From Mycolicibacterium mucogenicum DSM 44124 (GTDB lineage: Bacteria > Actinomycetota > Actinomycetes > Mycobacteriales > Mycobacteriaceae): a stretch of 64,000 bases of DNA. A program made the translations under genes and the position numbers. The first letter of the stretch is position 1; each line of letters opens with the position of its first letter. Under the pieces are notes generated by a model, which searched no databases, was not told the origin of the DNA, and saw only the letters and a program-made list of their open reading frames with translations. The stretch lies in assembly GCF_005670685.2 (NCBI RefSeq), contig NZ_CP062008.1:1984001-2048000 (forward strand), written 5' to 3'. This document shows positions 20,800 through 32,123 of the stretch, one piece after another.

Positions 20800-22294
20800 C
20801 CGGCTCGGCCGCCGTCGTCTTCGGCTCCGGCGCGTGCGCCAGCGAATACCAGGCGGCTACCGCGCATCCCGTCGCCAGGATGACGTGAAGCCACGAGTAC
20901 ATGCCGTGCGAGCCGTCGGGTTTGAAGATCACCATGATCCAGGTCGAGAACCCGGCGATCGCGGCGACAGCCGACCGGCTCTGCGCCAGTGCCGAGACGA
21001 TCGCCAGCGGCCAGGTGTAGTACCAGGGCAGCGCGGCAGGCACGAACAGCACCACGACCGCCATCACCAGCGCGATGCCGATCAGCGCTTCCCGGTCGGT
21101 GTGCCGGAATCGCCACCACAGCAAGGGAAGTGAGATCGCGATGATCGCGATGCCGATGATGCGGGTGACGTCCAGCACCGCGTAGAAGCTGACGGTGGTG
21201 AACAGTCCGCCGATGGCGTGGATCAGATTGGCCACCGCGGTCGGGACGGTCAGCCAGTTGACGATCTTCACCGAACCGGCAAGTGCCGTCAGCCAGCCGA
21301 GCCCGACGCCCGCCGCGACCGTCACCACGGCGAACACCACGGTGAAGATCACTCCGGACGCCGCGGTGGCCGCCAGCCAGGCGCGGACCTGACCCCACGG
21401 GTGCCGTTCGCGCAACTGGCGCATCCAGACCCACACCATGAACGGAAGTGCCAGTCCCGCGGTCGCTTTCACGGCCACCGCGAGGGCGATCAGGCTGACG
21501 CCGGCGATGGGATGCCGTTCGAAGGTCAGCGCGATGGCGGCCATCATCAGGCCGACCATCAGCATCTCGTTGTGGACGCCACCCATCAGGTGGATGATCA
21601 CCAGCGGGTTGAGGACGCAAATCCACAGGGCGGCAGCGCTGTTGGCGCCGACATGGCGGGCCACGCGGGGCGCCGCCCAGATCAGCATGACCAGGCCGGG
21701 CAGCATGCACAGCCGCAGCAGCATGGTGCCCTCGACGACGTGGTCGCCGACGATCATGGTGACGAACTTGGCCACCAGGATGAATGCCGGGCCATAGGGC
21801 GCGGTGGTGGTGGTCCAGATGGGACTGACGTTGTCCAGCAACGAGTTCGGGTTGTCCACCGGCCCGACGAGGTAGGGGTCCAGCCCGTCGCGCAGCAGCG
21901 CGCCCTGCGCCAGGTAGGAGTAGGTGTCGCGGCTGAACACCGGCACGCTCAGCAGCAGCGGCGCCAGCCAGAAGCCGGTCGTCGCGATCATGGTGTAGTC
22001 GGTCGCGGTGCGGTCGACGACGCGCCGGCCCAGCGCCAGCCAGGCGACCAGCATCAGGGCCACGCCGGTCCACAGCAGGATCGACGACACCACCAGCCCG
22101 TGGCCGAACCGGAACCACGACAGGTGCATCGACTCCAGCAGGGGATCGTGCTGCCGGGTGCTGCCGGCGCCGAGGCCGCCGAGGGCGATCAGGATGGCGC
22201 CGGCGAAGCCGAGCAGCGCGGGGCGGCCCTCGTCGGATCGTCCGAAGGCGGTGAGCCGGGCCAGCGCCCCGGGGGCCGTGGTCGAGGTCGACAT
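20786..22294 (-). CDS. mptA: Alpha-1,6-mannosyltransferase MptA
   Basis: A 502-residue GT-C enzyme with about 13 membrane segments. The first periplasmic loop contains VFSRDTYSYLAQGALL and GLDPYLVGP, the acidic motif used with decaprenyl-phosphomannose. Other family motifs are APYGPAFILVAK and HNEMLMVGLM. The protein extends the alpha-1,6-mannan core of lipomannan/lipoarabinomannan on the outer side of the plasma membrane. With mptC at the left edge, the window holds two steps of the same pathway. idsA2 lies 6 bp upstream, and the pair is probably co-transcribed. Position and motifs match Rv2174. Confidence 0.95.
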   Translation of the reverse strand: MSTSTTAPGALARLTAFGRSDEGRPALLGFAGAILIALGGLGAGSTRQHDPLLESMHLSWFRFGHGLVVSSILLWTGVALMLVAWLALGRRVVDRTATDYTMIATTGFWLAPLLLSVPVFSRDTYSYLAQGALLRDGLDPYLVGPVDNPNSLLDNVSPIWTTTTAPYGPAFILVAKFVTMIVGDHVVEGTMLLRLCMLPGLVMLIWAAPRVARHVGANSAAALWICVLNPLVIIHLMGGVHNEMLMVGLMMAAIALTFERHPIAGVSLIALAVAVKATAGLALPFMVWVWMRQLRERHPWGQVRAWLAATAASGVIFTVVFAVVTVAAGVGLGWLTALAGSVKIVNWLTVPTAVANLIHAIGGLFTTVSFYAVLDVTRIIGIAIIAISLPLLWWRFRHTDREALIGIALVMAVVVLFVPAALPWYYTWPLAIVSALAQSRSAVAAIAGFSTWIMVIFKPDGSHGMYSWLHVILATGCAVAAWYSLAHAPEPKTTAAEPASTP

Positions 22295-22300
22295 CGTGGC

Positions 22301-24168
<1,868 letters not shown>

Positions 24169-24216
24169 GCCGTTATCGTGCCAGATCGCGGTAGGGACAG
24201 CGGCACGCCGGATGGA

Positions 24217-24810
24217 TCACAGTGGCAGGGCCCGGCCGAGAATGGCGAACGGCCGGGGATCACCGGGGAAGAAGTAGCTGCGCATGACGTCGTGGAAGTC
24301 GAGCCGGCGGTACAGCTTCCAGGCCCGGTTGTCCTCGCCGTGGATCTCCGGCGTGGACAGCAGGACGTGGGATTCCGTGGCGCCCGCGAGCAGCCGCCGG
24401 GTGAGCGCCTCGCCGAGTCCCTGCCCCTGCGCCCGCGGGTGGATGTGCAGTTCGGTGAGCTCGAAATACCCGTTCATCAATTGGTCGATGCGTTCGCTGG
24501 GGGTGCCGACGTGGCGCAGACCGGTCGCGACCTGTTGGTACCACCACTGATCGGGTGCGCCGCGGTACCCGTAGGCGACCCCGAGCATGGGGGCGGATCG
24601 AAGTGCGGCCTCCGGTGCCTCGTCGGTGGTGGGGACGTCGAACGCCGCCACTCCGGTCCAGCCGTCGCGGCGGGTGTGCTCCAGCCACATCGAGGCCCGC
24701 TGGCGTTCGGTGCCGCGTGGGTAGCGCATCGCGTCGACGTAGACGGACAGCGCGTCGTCGAGGCGGTGCTGCATGTCAGCCGGCGACAGATCGGTCAGGA
24801 GCGTCGCCAC
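24217..24810 (-). CDS. GNAT-family N-acetyltransferase (Rv2170-like)
   Basis: A 197-residue protein from GTG 24810. The GNAT acetyl-CoA-binding segment is LTELHIHPRAQGQGLGEALTRRLL (motif Q/R-x-x-G-x-G/A). It is preceded by a beta strand with GVAYGYRG and followed by RAWKLYRRLDFHDVMRSY. It matches Rv2170 in place and length. The substrate is unknown. It lies 48 bp upstream of lppM on the same strand and may head that operon. Confidence 0.88.
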   Translation of the reverse strand: MATLLTDLSPADMQHRLDDALSVYVDAMRYPRGTERQRASMWLEHTRRDGWTGVAAFDVPTTDEAPEAALRSAPMLGVAYGYRGAPDQWWYQQVATGLRHVGTPSERIDQLMNGYFELTELHIHPRAQGQGLGEALTRRLLAGATESHVLLSTPEIHGEDNRAWKLYRRLDFHDVMRSYFFPGDPRPFAILGRALPL

Positions 24811-25020
24811 GGTGTGAGCCTTTCGGTGCGGCAGGGAAGTCGGGTGTCGGGTTTCTGAACAGGCGCTGTCGCCCGGCCGACGTCCCAGTCTTACAATTCG
24901 GGAGTCTGAAGTATGTGGTACGTGTCTGTGTGACCTCGTATCATGACTGTTAGGTATCCGTGACCACGGGTGCAGACGTCAGGAGCCGCTGCGGGCAGCG
25001 GTGTGAGTTGGGAGGCGCGG

Positions 25021-25413
25021 ATGCCACTCTCCGATCATGAGCAGCGCATGCTCGACCAGATCGAGAGTGCGCTGTACGCCGAGGACCCGAAGTTCGCTTC
25101 GAGTGTCCGGGGCGGCACGCTGCGCGCGCCGTCGGCGCGGCGGCGACTGCAGGGCGCGGGGCTGTTCGTCCTGGGTCTGGCGTTGCTGGTGCTGGGTGTG
25201 GCCTTTCGGATTCTGTGGATCAACCAGCTGCCGATCCTGAGCGTCATCGGTTTCGTGGTGATGTTTGCCGGTGCCGTGTTCGCGGTGACCGGTCCCCGGG
25301 TGTTGTCCAAGGAGAAGTCGTCCCCGGCGGGTGGCAAGTCCAAGCGGTCCCGTGCCGGCAACTCGTTCACCAACCGTATGGAAGACCGCTTCCGTCGCCG
25401 GTTCGACGAATAG
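25021..25413 (+). CDS. DUF3040 small membrane protein (Rv2169c-like)
   Basis: A 130-residue protein starting at ATG 25021. The N-terminal MPLSDHEQRMLDQIESALYA is the DUF3040 signature. Two membrane helices follow (LFVLGLALLVLGVAFRIL and VIGFVVMFAGAVFAVTGP), then a basic Lys/Arg/Ser-rich cytoplasmic tail. The function is unknown; Rv2169c occupies the same place just before the dcw cluster. An intrinsic terminator follows 15 bp after the stop, so it is not part of the mraZ transcript. Confidence 0.92.
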   Translation: MPLSDHEQRMLDQIESALYAEDPKFASSVRGGTLRAPSARRRLQGAGLFVLGLALLVLGVAFRILWINQLPILSVIGFVVMFAGAVFAVTGPRVLSKEKSSPAGGKSKRSRAGNSFTNRMEDRFRRRFDE

Positions 25414-25428
25414 ACGCTGACGCGTGAC

Positions 25429-25467
25429 ACAGGGGTAGCCGATTCGGCTGCCCCTGTTTTGTTTTTC
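25429..25467 (+). terminator. Intrinsic terminator after the DUF3040 gene
   Basis: The arms are ACAGGGGTAGCC (25429-25440) and GGCTGCCCCTGT (25446-25457), with 11 of 12 bases pairing, followed by TTTTGTTTTT. This is a classic stem plus T tract. Confidence 0.85.
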
Positions 25468-25752
25468 GCTCGGCCTGGTTTGTTTTCGACGCGCTCTTGC
25501 CTGTTCGTGGCGGTGTGACGCGCGACACGCCGGGTTGGTAGCGAAATTTGCCGGCGGCGCCGTGCGCCACGATTTTTCAGGGGCTGCGCTCCGCGACTCC
25601 CCACAACGCCCCACCAATCTCCCACATGGGTCTCCAGCTGGGATTTCATCGCTCATCCAGGCTGTTTGATGCCGAACTCCACCGCTGATTTCTCGTGATT
25701 GCTGCGTCAGGTGGGGCAGATAAGGCGATTTTTAGACTTGAGATGGAGAGAA
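25468..25752. other. Non-coding stretch upstream of mraZ
   Basis: No convincing gene lies between the DUF3040 terminator and mraZ. In M. tuberculosis H37Rv the same gap carries an IS6110 copy, as I recall; none is visible here. The AT-rich GATTTTTAGACTTG (25727-25740) could be the -10 area of the dcw promoter, but no good -35 was found. Confidence 0.4.
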
Positions 25753-25782
25753 GTGGGGGATTGTGGGGTAATGTGGCGGACA
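25753..25782 (+). promoter_or_regulatory. MraZ-binding repeats (dcw operator)
   Basis: Three direct repeats with 10-bp spacing start at 25753 (GTGGGG), 25763 (GTGGGG) and 25773 (GTGGCG), 38-67 bp before the mraZ ATG. This fits the known MraZ operator, TGGGN repeated with 5-bp spacers, and implies autoregulation of the cluster. Confidence 0.8.
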
Positions 25783-25819
25783 TCGGAGAGACGGACTCCG
25801 GAGTGGTGGGAGGTGCCTG

Positions 25820-26254
25820 ATGTTCCTGGGTACCTACACGCCGAAGCTCGACGACAAAGGGCGACTGACGTTGCCCGCCAAGTTCCGCGATGCACTGGCA
25901 GGAGGGTTGATGGTCGCCAAAAGTCCAGATCACAGCCTCGCCGTGTACCCGAGGGCCGAGTTCGAAGCCGAGATCGCCCGCCGCGTGGCGAGCACTCCCC
26001 GGAACGACCCCGCCGCTCGTGCCGACCTGCGCGTTTTCGCCGCGGGCGCCGACGAGCAGCACCCCGACGCTCAGGGCCGCATCACCCTGTCGGCCGATCA
26101 CCGTCGCTACGCGAGCCTGACCAAGGAATGCGTCGTGATCGGTGCGGTGGACTACCTCGAAATCTGGGATGCCGCGGCCTGGCAGACCTACCAAGAAACT
26201 CACGAAGAGAACTTCTCCGCGGCAAGCGATGAAGCGCTCGGCAGCACCCTTTGA
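25820..26254 (+). CDS. mraZ: Transcriptional regulator MraZ
   Basis: A 144-residue protein with two AbrB-like MraZ half-domains. The first ([20 protein letters not shown]) and second ([20 protein letters not shown]) each hold the conserved D-x2-G-R DNA-contact loop. MraZ binds repeats upstream of its own gene and controls the dcw operon; three matching repeats lie just upstream. A good ribosome site (GTGGGAGG) precedes ATG 25820. The 3' end overlaps the rsmH start by 26 bp. Confidence 0.97.
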   Translation: MFLGTYTPKLDDKGRLTLPAKFRDALAGGLMVAKSPDHSLAVYPRAEFEAEIARRVASTPRNDPAARADLRVFAAGADEQHPDAQGRITLSADHRRYASLTKECVVIGAVDYLEIWDAAAWQTYQETHEENFSAASDEALGSTL

Positions 26255-27377
26255 CCTGCAGGCCCGTGCAGCGTGGCCTCTGCCCGAACCGGCCCTGGCG
26301 TACTTCCCCAACGTCAGGTTCGCGAACTCGGACAGAGACCTCGCTGCAGGGGCCGCACAAATCCACCAGCTGAAGCCTTTTGGGGGTGTTGCGTTGACCG
26401 ATCGTCGGCCGCACATTCCGGTGCTGCTGGACCGCTGCGTCGAGCTGCTGGCCCCGGCACTCACCCGGGGCAGCGCCGACGGTGCCGGCGCAGTCATGAT
26501 CGACGCGACGTTGGGCGCCGGTGGCCACTCCGAAGCCTTCCTCACGCGGTTCCCCGCTGTGACGCTCATCGGCCTGGACCGCGACCAGACCGCGCTGCGG
26601 CTCGCGGGGGAGCGCCTCGCGCCGTTCGGTGACCGCGTGCACCTGGTCCACACCCCGTACGACGGCATCGACGAGGCGCTGACCCAATCCGGTTACCGGC
26701 CAGGCGAATTGGACGCCATCCTGTTCGACCTCGGGGTGTCCTCGATGCAGCTCGACCAGGCGGAGCGCGGTTTCGCGTATGCGCAGGACGCACCGCTGGA
26801 CATGCGGATGGACCAGACCTCGGGCTTGACCGCGGCCGACATCCTGAACACCTACGACGCCAAGGCGCTCACCCGCGTGCTGCGCGAATACGGCGAGGAG
26901 AAGTTCGCCTCGCGCATCGCCGGCGCGATCGTCCGGGAGCGCGCCCGCCGCCCGTTCACCACGACGACCGAGCTGGTCGAGCTGCTCTACGCGGTGATCC
27001 CGGCCCCGGCACGTCGCACCGGCGGGCATCCGGCCAAGCGGACGTTCCAGGCGCTGCGCACCGAGGTCAACGGCGAGCTCGACTGCCTGCGGGCGGCGAT
27101 CCCCGCCGCGCTGGACGCGCTGCGTCCCGGCGGCCGGATCGCGGTCGAGGCGTATCAGTCGCTGGAAGACCGAATCGTCAAGGGGTACTTCACCGATGCC
27201 ATCGCATCGCGTACCCCGGAGGGCCTGCCCATGGAGCTGCCCGGCTACGAGCCGCTCTTCACCTCGTTGACCCGGGGCGCCGAGCGGGCCGACGAACACG
27301 AACTCGAATTGAACCCGCGCAGCGCGTCCGTCCGCCTGCGTGCACTGGAAAAAGTTGTCACAAGGGGAGGTCTGTGA
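26229..27377 (+). CDS. rsmH: 16S rRNA (cytosine1402-N4)-methyltransferase RsmH
   Basis: A 382-residue protein. ATG 26229 is chosen because it keeps the mycobacterial N-terminal extension ([20 protein letters not shown]) also found in Rv2165c. A later TTG at 26394 would remove it. SAM-binding motif I is [15 protein letters not shown]; the family signatures [20 protein letters not shown] and APLDMRMD, then [15 protein letters not shown] and [10 protein letters not shown], are all present. RsmH methylates C1402 in the decoding centre of the small subunit rRNA. Its stop overlaps the start of the FtsL-like gene. Confidence 0.96.
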   Translation: MKRSAAPFDLQARAAWPLPEPALAYFPNVRFANSDRDLAAGAAQIHQLKPFGGVALTDRRPHIPVLLDRCVELLAPALTRGSADGAGAVMIDATLGAGGHSEAFLTRFPAVTLIGLDRDQTALRLAGERLAPFGDRVHLVHTPYDGIDEALTQSGYRPGELDAILFDLGVSSMQLDQAERGFAYAQDAPLDMRMDQTSGLTAADILNTYDAKALTRVLREYGEEKFASRIAGAIVRERARRPFTTTTELVELLYAVIPAPARRTGGHPAKRTFQALRTEVNGELDCLRAAIPAALDALRPGGRIAVEAYQSLEDRIVKGYFTDAIASRTPEGLPMELPGYEPLFTSLTRGAERADEHELELNPRSASVRLRALEKVVTRGGL

Positions 27378-28609
27378 TGGCAAAGCGGCCAGCACCGGTA
27401 CGCGGCGGCAATGCTCGACGGGACTCCGACCCCGATCCGCGCCGCCGCGCCACACGCCGCGGCGGCGACCCGGCATCGCGTCGCGAGGGTGGCAAGGGGG
27501 AAGCCAAGCGCGACAACAAGACTGACGCCCGCGTCAAGCGCGGCAAGCGCGACGTCCGGCCGCAGCGGTCCAAGCCGACCGGCGCCGGCCCGCAGACCAC
27601 GCCGTTCGCGCGGCCCACGGCGGCGCCGTCGCGCCCCAAGAGCGCCTCGCAGGCCAAGGCCCGCGCCAAGGCTCGGAAGGCCAAGGCGCCCAAGGTTGTT
27701 CGCACCCCGCTGCGGGAGCGGCTGCTCATCCGCATCGCCGAGATGGACCTCAACCCGCGGCATCTGATCGCGCGGGTGCCGTTCGTCGTGCTGATCATCG
27801 GGGCGCTGGGCATGGGCCTGGGCGTCACGTTGTGGCTGTCGACCTCCGCGGCCGAACGGTCGTACGAGCTGGGCCGCGCCAAAGAGATCAATCAGGCTCT
27901 GCAGCAGCAGAAAGAGGCGCTCGAGCGCGACGTGCTGGTCGCGCAGGCCGCGCCGGCCCTCGCCGATGCGGCGCGCAACCTCGGCATGATCCCGTCGCGC
28001 GACACCGCGCACCTGGTGCAGGACCCCACCGGCAACTGGCTGCTGGTCGGCAGCCCGAAGCCGGCGCAGGGGGTTCCGCCGCCACCGCTGAACACGCCAC
28101 TGCCCGAGGCGGCCCCGGCCGCGGCCCCGCGCCCGGCCCCGGCCGCTGCACCCGCCCCGGTGCCGGCACCTGTTGCCGCTCCCGTCCCCGCTCCGGCGGG
28201 TGTTCCGGCTCCCGCAGCTGTACCGGTCCCTGGTGCCGTTCCGGCTCCCGCAGCTGCGGTCCCGGGGGCCGTTCCGGCCCCCGCCGCCGCTCCGGCGCCC
28301 GTCGTGGTCGACCCGCGCGAGCAGGTCGTGCACGCACCGGCGCCCGCGGCTCCGGCGGTCCCGGCGCCAGCCCTCGCGGCGCCCGTGCCTGCGGCTCCGG
28401 CGCTCCCGGTGCCTGGGCAGGGCACGCTGCCCGGCCCCGCGTTGCAGCCTGAGGCCGCGCTGCCTGCGCCCTTCGCACAGGCCCCGGTCGCCCCGGCCCC
28501 AGTCGCACAGGCCCCCGTCGCACAGGCCCCCGTCGCACAGGCCCCCGTCGCCCCGGCTCCGGTCCCGGCCGCGTTGCCGGCGCAGCCTGCCCCCGGCCTT
28601 CCCGCATGA
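27377..28609 (+). CDS. FtsL-like division protein with long Pro/Ala-rich tail (Rv2164c-like)
   Basis: A 410-residue protein. ATG 27377 follows an AAGGGGAGG site; GTG 27374 is one codon upstream. The first 125 residues are a basic, low-complexity cytoplasmic region. One membrane helix (VPFVVLIIGALGMGLGVTLW) is followed by a short coiled coil (ELGRAKEINQALQQQKEALE) and the motif AARNLGMIPSRDTAHLV. That layout is FtsL/septum-initiator-like and matches Rv2164c, proposed to be mycobacterial FtsL. The last 200 residues are Pro/Ala/Val repeats in the periplasm, with an exact 15-bp tandem repeat near the end. It sits between rsmH and pbpB, the standard ftsL position. The FtsL assignment is inferred from position and topology. 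Confidence 0.88.
   Translation: MAKRPAPVRGGNARRDSDPDPRRRATRRGGDPASRREGGKGEAKRDNKTDARVKRGKRDVRPQRSKPTGAGPQTTPFARPTAAPSRPKSASQAKARAKARKAKAPKVVRTPLRERLLIRIAEMDLNPRHLIARVPFVVLIIGALGMGLGVTLWLSTSAAERSYELGRAKEINQALQQQKEALERDVLVAQAAPALADAARNLGMIPSRDTAHLVQDPTGNWLLVGSPKPAQGVPPPPLNTPLPEAAPAAAPRPAPAAAPAPVPAPVAAPVPAPAGVPAPAAVPVPGAVPAPAAAVPGAVPAPAAAPAPVVVDPREQVVHAPAPAAPAVPAPALAAPVPAAPALPVPGQGTLPGPALQPEAALPAPFAQAPVAPAPVAQAPVAQAPVAQAPVAPAPVPAALPAQPAPGLPA
28502..28546 (+). repeat. Exact 15-bp tandem repeat, three copies
   Basis: GTCGCACAGGCCCCC is repeated at 28502, 28517 and 28532, in frame, encoding (VAQAP)3 in the Pro-rich tail of the FtsL-like protein. Copy number is likely to vary between strains. Confidence 0.85.
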
Positions 28610-30546
28610 GCGGCACGCGACCGCGCAAGACCGGTGCCGTGCCGGGCACGCCACGCAAGCGTCCGGCCGCCAAACCGCGTCCCGCGCAACCGCATTCGGC
28701 GCACGACCGGCGTACCCGCGAAGCCGTCGTTCCCGAGGGCCGGACCGGCTCGTTCGGGTTCCGGCACAAGACCGGCAACATCGTCATCGCGGTGGTGCTG
28801 CTGGCCGCGGCCGTGCAGTTGTTCTTCCTGCAGGGCCCGCGGGCGGCCGGTCTGCGCGCCGAGGCCGCCAGCCAGCTCAAGGTCACCGACGTGCAGAAGG
28901 CGGTGCGCGGCAGCATCGTCGACCGCAACAGTGCCAAGCTGGCGTTCACCATCGAGGCCCGCGCACTGACCTTCCAGCCGAACCGGATCCGCCAGCAGCT
29001 GACCGAGGCGAAGGCCAAGACCCCGGCGGCGCCGGACCCCGACAAGCGGCTCAACGAGATCGCGGTCGGTGTGGCCGGCCTGCTGAACAACAAGCCCGAC
29101 GCCGCGACCCTGGCCAAGAAGATCACCGGCCGGGACTCGTTCGTCTACCTCGCGCGGGCCGTCGACCCGGCGATCTCCGACGCCATCACCAAGAAGTACC
29201 CCGAGGTCGGCGCGGAGCGGCAGGACATCCGGCAGTACCCCGGTGGCTCGCTGGCCGCGAACGTCGTCGGTGACATCGGCTGGGACGGCCACGGCCTGCT
29301 CGGCCTCGAAGATTCCTTCGACGCAAAGCTTTCCGGCACCGACGGCTCGGTCACCTACGACCGCGGCTCGGACGGCGTGGTGATCCCCGGCAGCTACCGG
29401 GACCGGCACGACGCCATCAACGGCGCCACCATCCAGCTCACGCTCGACAACGACATCCAGTACTACGTACAGCAGCAGGTGCAGCAGGCCAAGGACATGT
29501 CCGGCGCGCACGACGTCTCGGCGGTCGTCCTGGATTCGAAGACCGGCGAGATTCTCGCCATGACGAACGACAACACCTTCGATCCGGCCCAGGAACTGAA
29601 CCGGCAGGACGACAAGCAGATGGGCAACCTGCCTGCGACGTCGCCGTTCGAGCCGGGCTCGGTGAACAAGATCGTCACCGCGGCGTCGGTCATCGAGTTC
29701 GGGCTCTCGAATCCCGATGAGGTGCTTCAGGTTCCGGGCAGTTACAACATGGGTGGCGTCACCATCCGCGACGCGTGGGGCCACGGCACCGATCCGTACA
29801 CCACCACCGGTGTCTTCGGGAAGTCGTCCAACATCGGCACCCTGATGCTGGCCCAGCGGGTCGGCCCGGAGCGCTTCGCCGACATGCTGACGAAGTTCGG
29901 CCTCGGTCAGCGCACGGGTTCGGGCCTGCCCGGTGAGAGCGCGGGGCTGGTCCCGCCGATCGACCAGTGGTCGGGCAGCTCGTTCGCGAACCTGCCCATC
30001 GGACAGGGCCTTTCGATGACCCTGCTGCAGATGACCGGCATGTATCAGGCCATCGCGAACGACGGCCTGCGCATCCCGCCGCGCATCGTCAAGTCGATCG
30101 TCTCGGCCGACGGCACGCATCAGGACCAGGCGGCGCCCGAGGGCGTGCAGGTCGTGTCTCCGCAGACCGCGGCGACGCTGCGCAACATGTTCCGCGCGAC
30201 CCTCCAGCGCGACCCGCGCGGCACCCAGCAGGGCACCGGCTGGCCGGGCGCTGTCGAGGGCTACCAGATGGCCGGCAAGACCGGCACCGCCCAGCAGATC
30301 AACCCGGCCTGCGGCTGCTACTACGACGACGACCACTACTGGATCACCTTCGCCGGCATGGCGCCGTCGGACGACCCGCGTTACGTCGTCGGGATCATGG
30401 CCAACAACCCGCAGCGCAATGCCGACGGCACGCCGGGCCACTCCATGGCACAGCTGTTCCACAACATCGCGGCATGGCTGATGCAGCGGGAGAACGTGCC
30501 GCTGTCACCGGACCCCGGTCCGCCGCTGGTCCTGCAGGCCACCTGA
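28606..30546 (+). CDS. pbpB: Penicillin-binding protein PbpB (FtsI), septal transpeptidase
   Basis: A 646-residue class B PBP. A basic N-terminal tail precedes one membrane anchor (GNIVIAVVLLAAAVQLFFLQ). The pedestal domain includes RGSIVDRNSAKLAFT. The transpeptidase domain carries all three catalytic motifs: SVNK (Ser352, Lys355), SSN (407-409) and KTGT (from Lys558). It cross-links septal peptidoglycan with the glycosyltransferase FtsW, which is encoded downstream. The start overlaps the stop of the FtsL-like gene by 4 bp (ATGA). It matches Rv2163c. The mycobacterial loop before the catalytic domain is present. The PE_PGRS and other genes found after pbpB in M. tuberculosis are absent, so murE follows at once. 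Confidence 0.96.
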   Translation: MSGTRPRKTGAVPGTPRKRPAAKPRPAQPHSAHDRRTREAVVPEGRTGSFGFRHKTGNIVIAVVLLAAAVQLFFLQGPRAAGLRAEAASQLKVTDVQKAVRGSIVDRNSAKLAFTIEARALTFQPNRIRQQLTEAKAKTPAAPDPDKRLNEIAVGVAGLLNNKPDAATLAKKITGRDSFVYLARAVDPAISDAITKKYPEVGAERQDIRQYPGGSLAANVVGDIGWDGHGLLGLEDSFDAKLSGTDGSVTYDRGSDGVVIPGSYRDRHDAINGATIQLTLDNDIQYYVQQQVQQAKDMSGAHDVSAVVLDSKTGEILAMTNDNTFDPAQELNRQDDKQMGNLPATSPFEPGSVNKIVTAASVIEFGLSNPDEVLQVPGSYNMGGVTIRDAWGHGTDPYTTTGVFGKSSNIGTLMLAQRVGPERFADMLTKFGLGQRTGSGLPGESAGLVPPIDQWSGSSFANLPIGQGLSMTLLQMTGMYQAIANDGLRIPPRIVKSIVSADGTHQDQAAPEGVQVVSPQTAATLRNMFRATLQRDPRGTQQGTGWPGAVEGYQMAGKTGTAQQINPACGCYYDDDHYWITFAGMAPSDDPRYVVGIMANNPQRNADGTPGHSMAQLFHNIAAWLMQRENVPLSPDPGPPLVLQAT

Positions 30547-30582
30547 CGGGCCGGGCGCCCGTCTCCGGCCCGGTACTGTGTC

Positions 30583-32123
30583 ATGGCCATGTCTTCGCCT
30601 ACCTTGCGCCCCGCTGACCCTGTCGGGGCCGCGCTGGGCTCGTTGGCCGACCACGTCGGCGCCGCGCTGCCATCCGAGCCCCAGGCCAGGGAGCTGCGCG
30701 TCACCGGTGTCACGCTGAGCAGCCGCGACGTCGTCGCCGGTGACCTGTTCGCGGCACTGCCGGGATCAGCCGCACACGGCGCGCGGTTCGCCGCCGACGC
30801 CGTCGCGGCCGGCGCCGCCGCGGTGCTGACCGACCCGGCGGGCCGGGAACTCCTCGACGTGGGTGTGCCCGTCCTCGTGCACCCCGACCCGCGGGCGGTC
30901 CTGGGCGAGGTCGCCGCCGAAATCTACGGCCGGCCCTCCGAACGGCTGCGCGTCATCGGCATCACCGGGACTTCCGGCAAGACCACGACCACCTATCTGG
31001 TCGAGGCGGGGCTGCGCGCCGCGGGGCGGGTGGCCGGGCTCATCGGCACCGTCGGCATCCGGATCGACGGGCGCGACCTGCCGAGTTCCCTGACCACCCC
31101 CGAAGCGCCGGCGCTGCAGGCGCTGCTGGCCACCATGGTCGAACGCGGCGTCGACACCGTCGTCATGGAGGTGTCCAGCCACGCGCTGTCGCTGGGCCGG
31201 GTGGACGCGCTGCGCTTCGCCGCCGGCGGCTTCACCAACCTGTCGCGCGACCACCTCGATTTCCACCCCACCATGGACGACTACCTGGACGCCAAAGCCC
31301 GGCTGTTCCAACCTGATTCGCCCAACCACGCCCAGGTGTCGGTCGTCTGCGTGGACGACGACTGGGGCCGGAAGATGGCGGCCCGCGCCGCCGATCCGGT
31401 GACCGTCAGCACCACCGGTGACGCCGACTGGACCGTCACCGACATCGCCGCCGATCGCGGTGGCCAGCAGTTCACCGCCGTCGGGCCCGAAGGCGCTCGG
31501 CACGCGCTGCGGATCGGCCTGCCCGGCGGCTACAACGTCGCCAACGCGCTGCTCGCGGTGGCACTGCTCGATGCCGTCGGCGTCACGCCGGAGCAGGCGG
31601 CACCCGGACTGGCGACCGCCACCGTGCCCGGCCGGTTGCAGCCCATCGACCGCGGGCAGGACTTCCTGGCCCTCGTCGACTACGCGCACAAGCCCGGCGC
31701 CCTGGAAGCGGTGCTGCAGACGCTGCGCCCGCAGACCCGGGGCCGGCTGGCCGTGGTCTTCGGCGCCGGCGGCAACCGGGATGCCGGGAAACGTGAGCCG
31801 ATGGGACGCATCGCCGCGCAACTCGCGGACCTGGTCGTGATCACCGACGACAATCCGCGCGACGAGGATCCGGACCTCATCCGGGCCACGATCGCCGCGG
31901 GTGCCGCCGACGGCTCGGCCGAGGTGGTGGTGATCGGTGACCGCCGGACCGCCATCGACCACGCCGTCGCCTGGGCGCGCGCGGGGACACCGTCCTGGTT
32001 GCGGGCAAGGGCCACGAGTCGGGCCAGACCCGCGCCGGCCAGACCCGGCCCTTCGATGATCGTGATGAATTGGCCGCCTCGCTCGATGCAGCGGCCGGGA
32101 AAGCTGGGGAGTCACCCGCATGA
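30583..32123 (+). pseudogene. murE: MurE, UDP-MurNAc-L-Ala-D-Glu:meso-DAP ligase, frameshifted as sequenced
   Basis: The frame from ATG 30583 (or 30589) encodes the full Mur ligase core: ATP loop [14 protein letters not shown] (about 126-139), [11 protein letters not shown] and the meso-diaminopimelate signature DDNPRDEDP. It then runs into a G4 run at 31983-31986, where one G is missing. The called frame continues as an unrelated tail to 32295. Adding one G restores [15 protein letters not shown] and the rest of the C-terminal domain, ending in TGA at 32121-32123. That stop overlaps the murF ATG by 4 bp, as expected. The intact protein would have about 513 residues. MurE adds meso-DAP to the peptidoglycan stem and is essential. 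A loss of the KGHE motif would inactivate it, so a sequencing error is the likeliest cause. Confidence 0.93.

Noticed and set aside
27892..30462. 856-codon minus-strand frame opposite pbpB and the FtsL-like gene
   Set aside because: Low-complexity Gly/Ala/Thr/Cys composition mirrors the Pro/Ala repeats on the coding strand; there are no family features.
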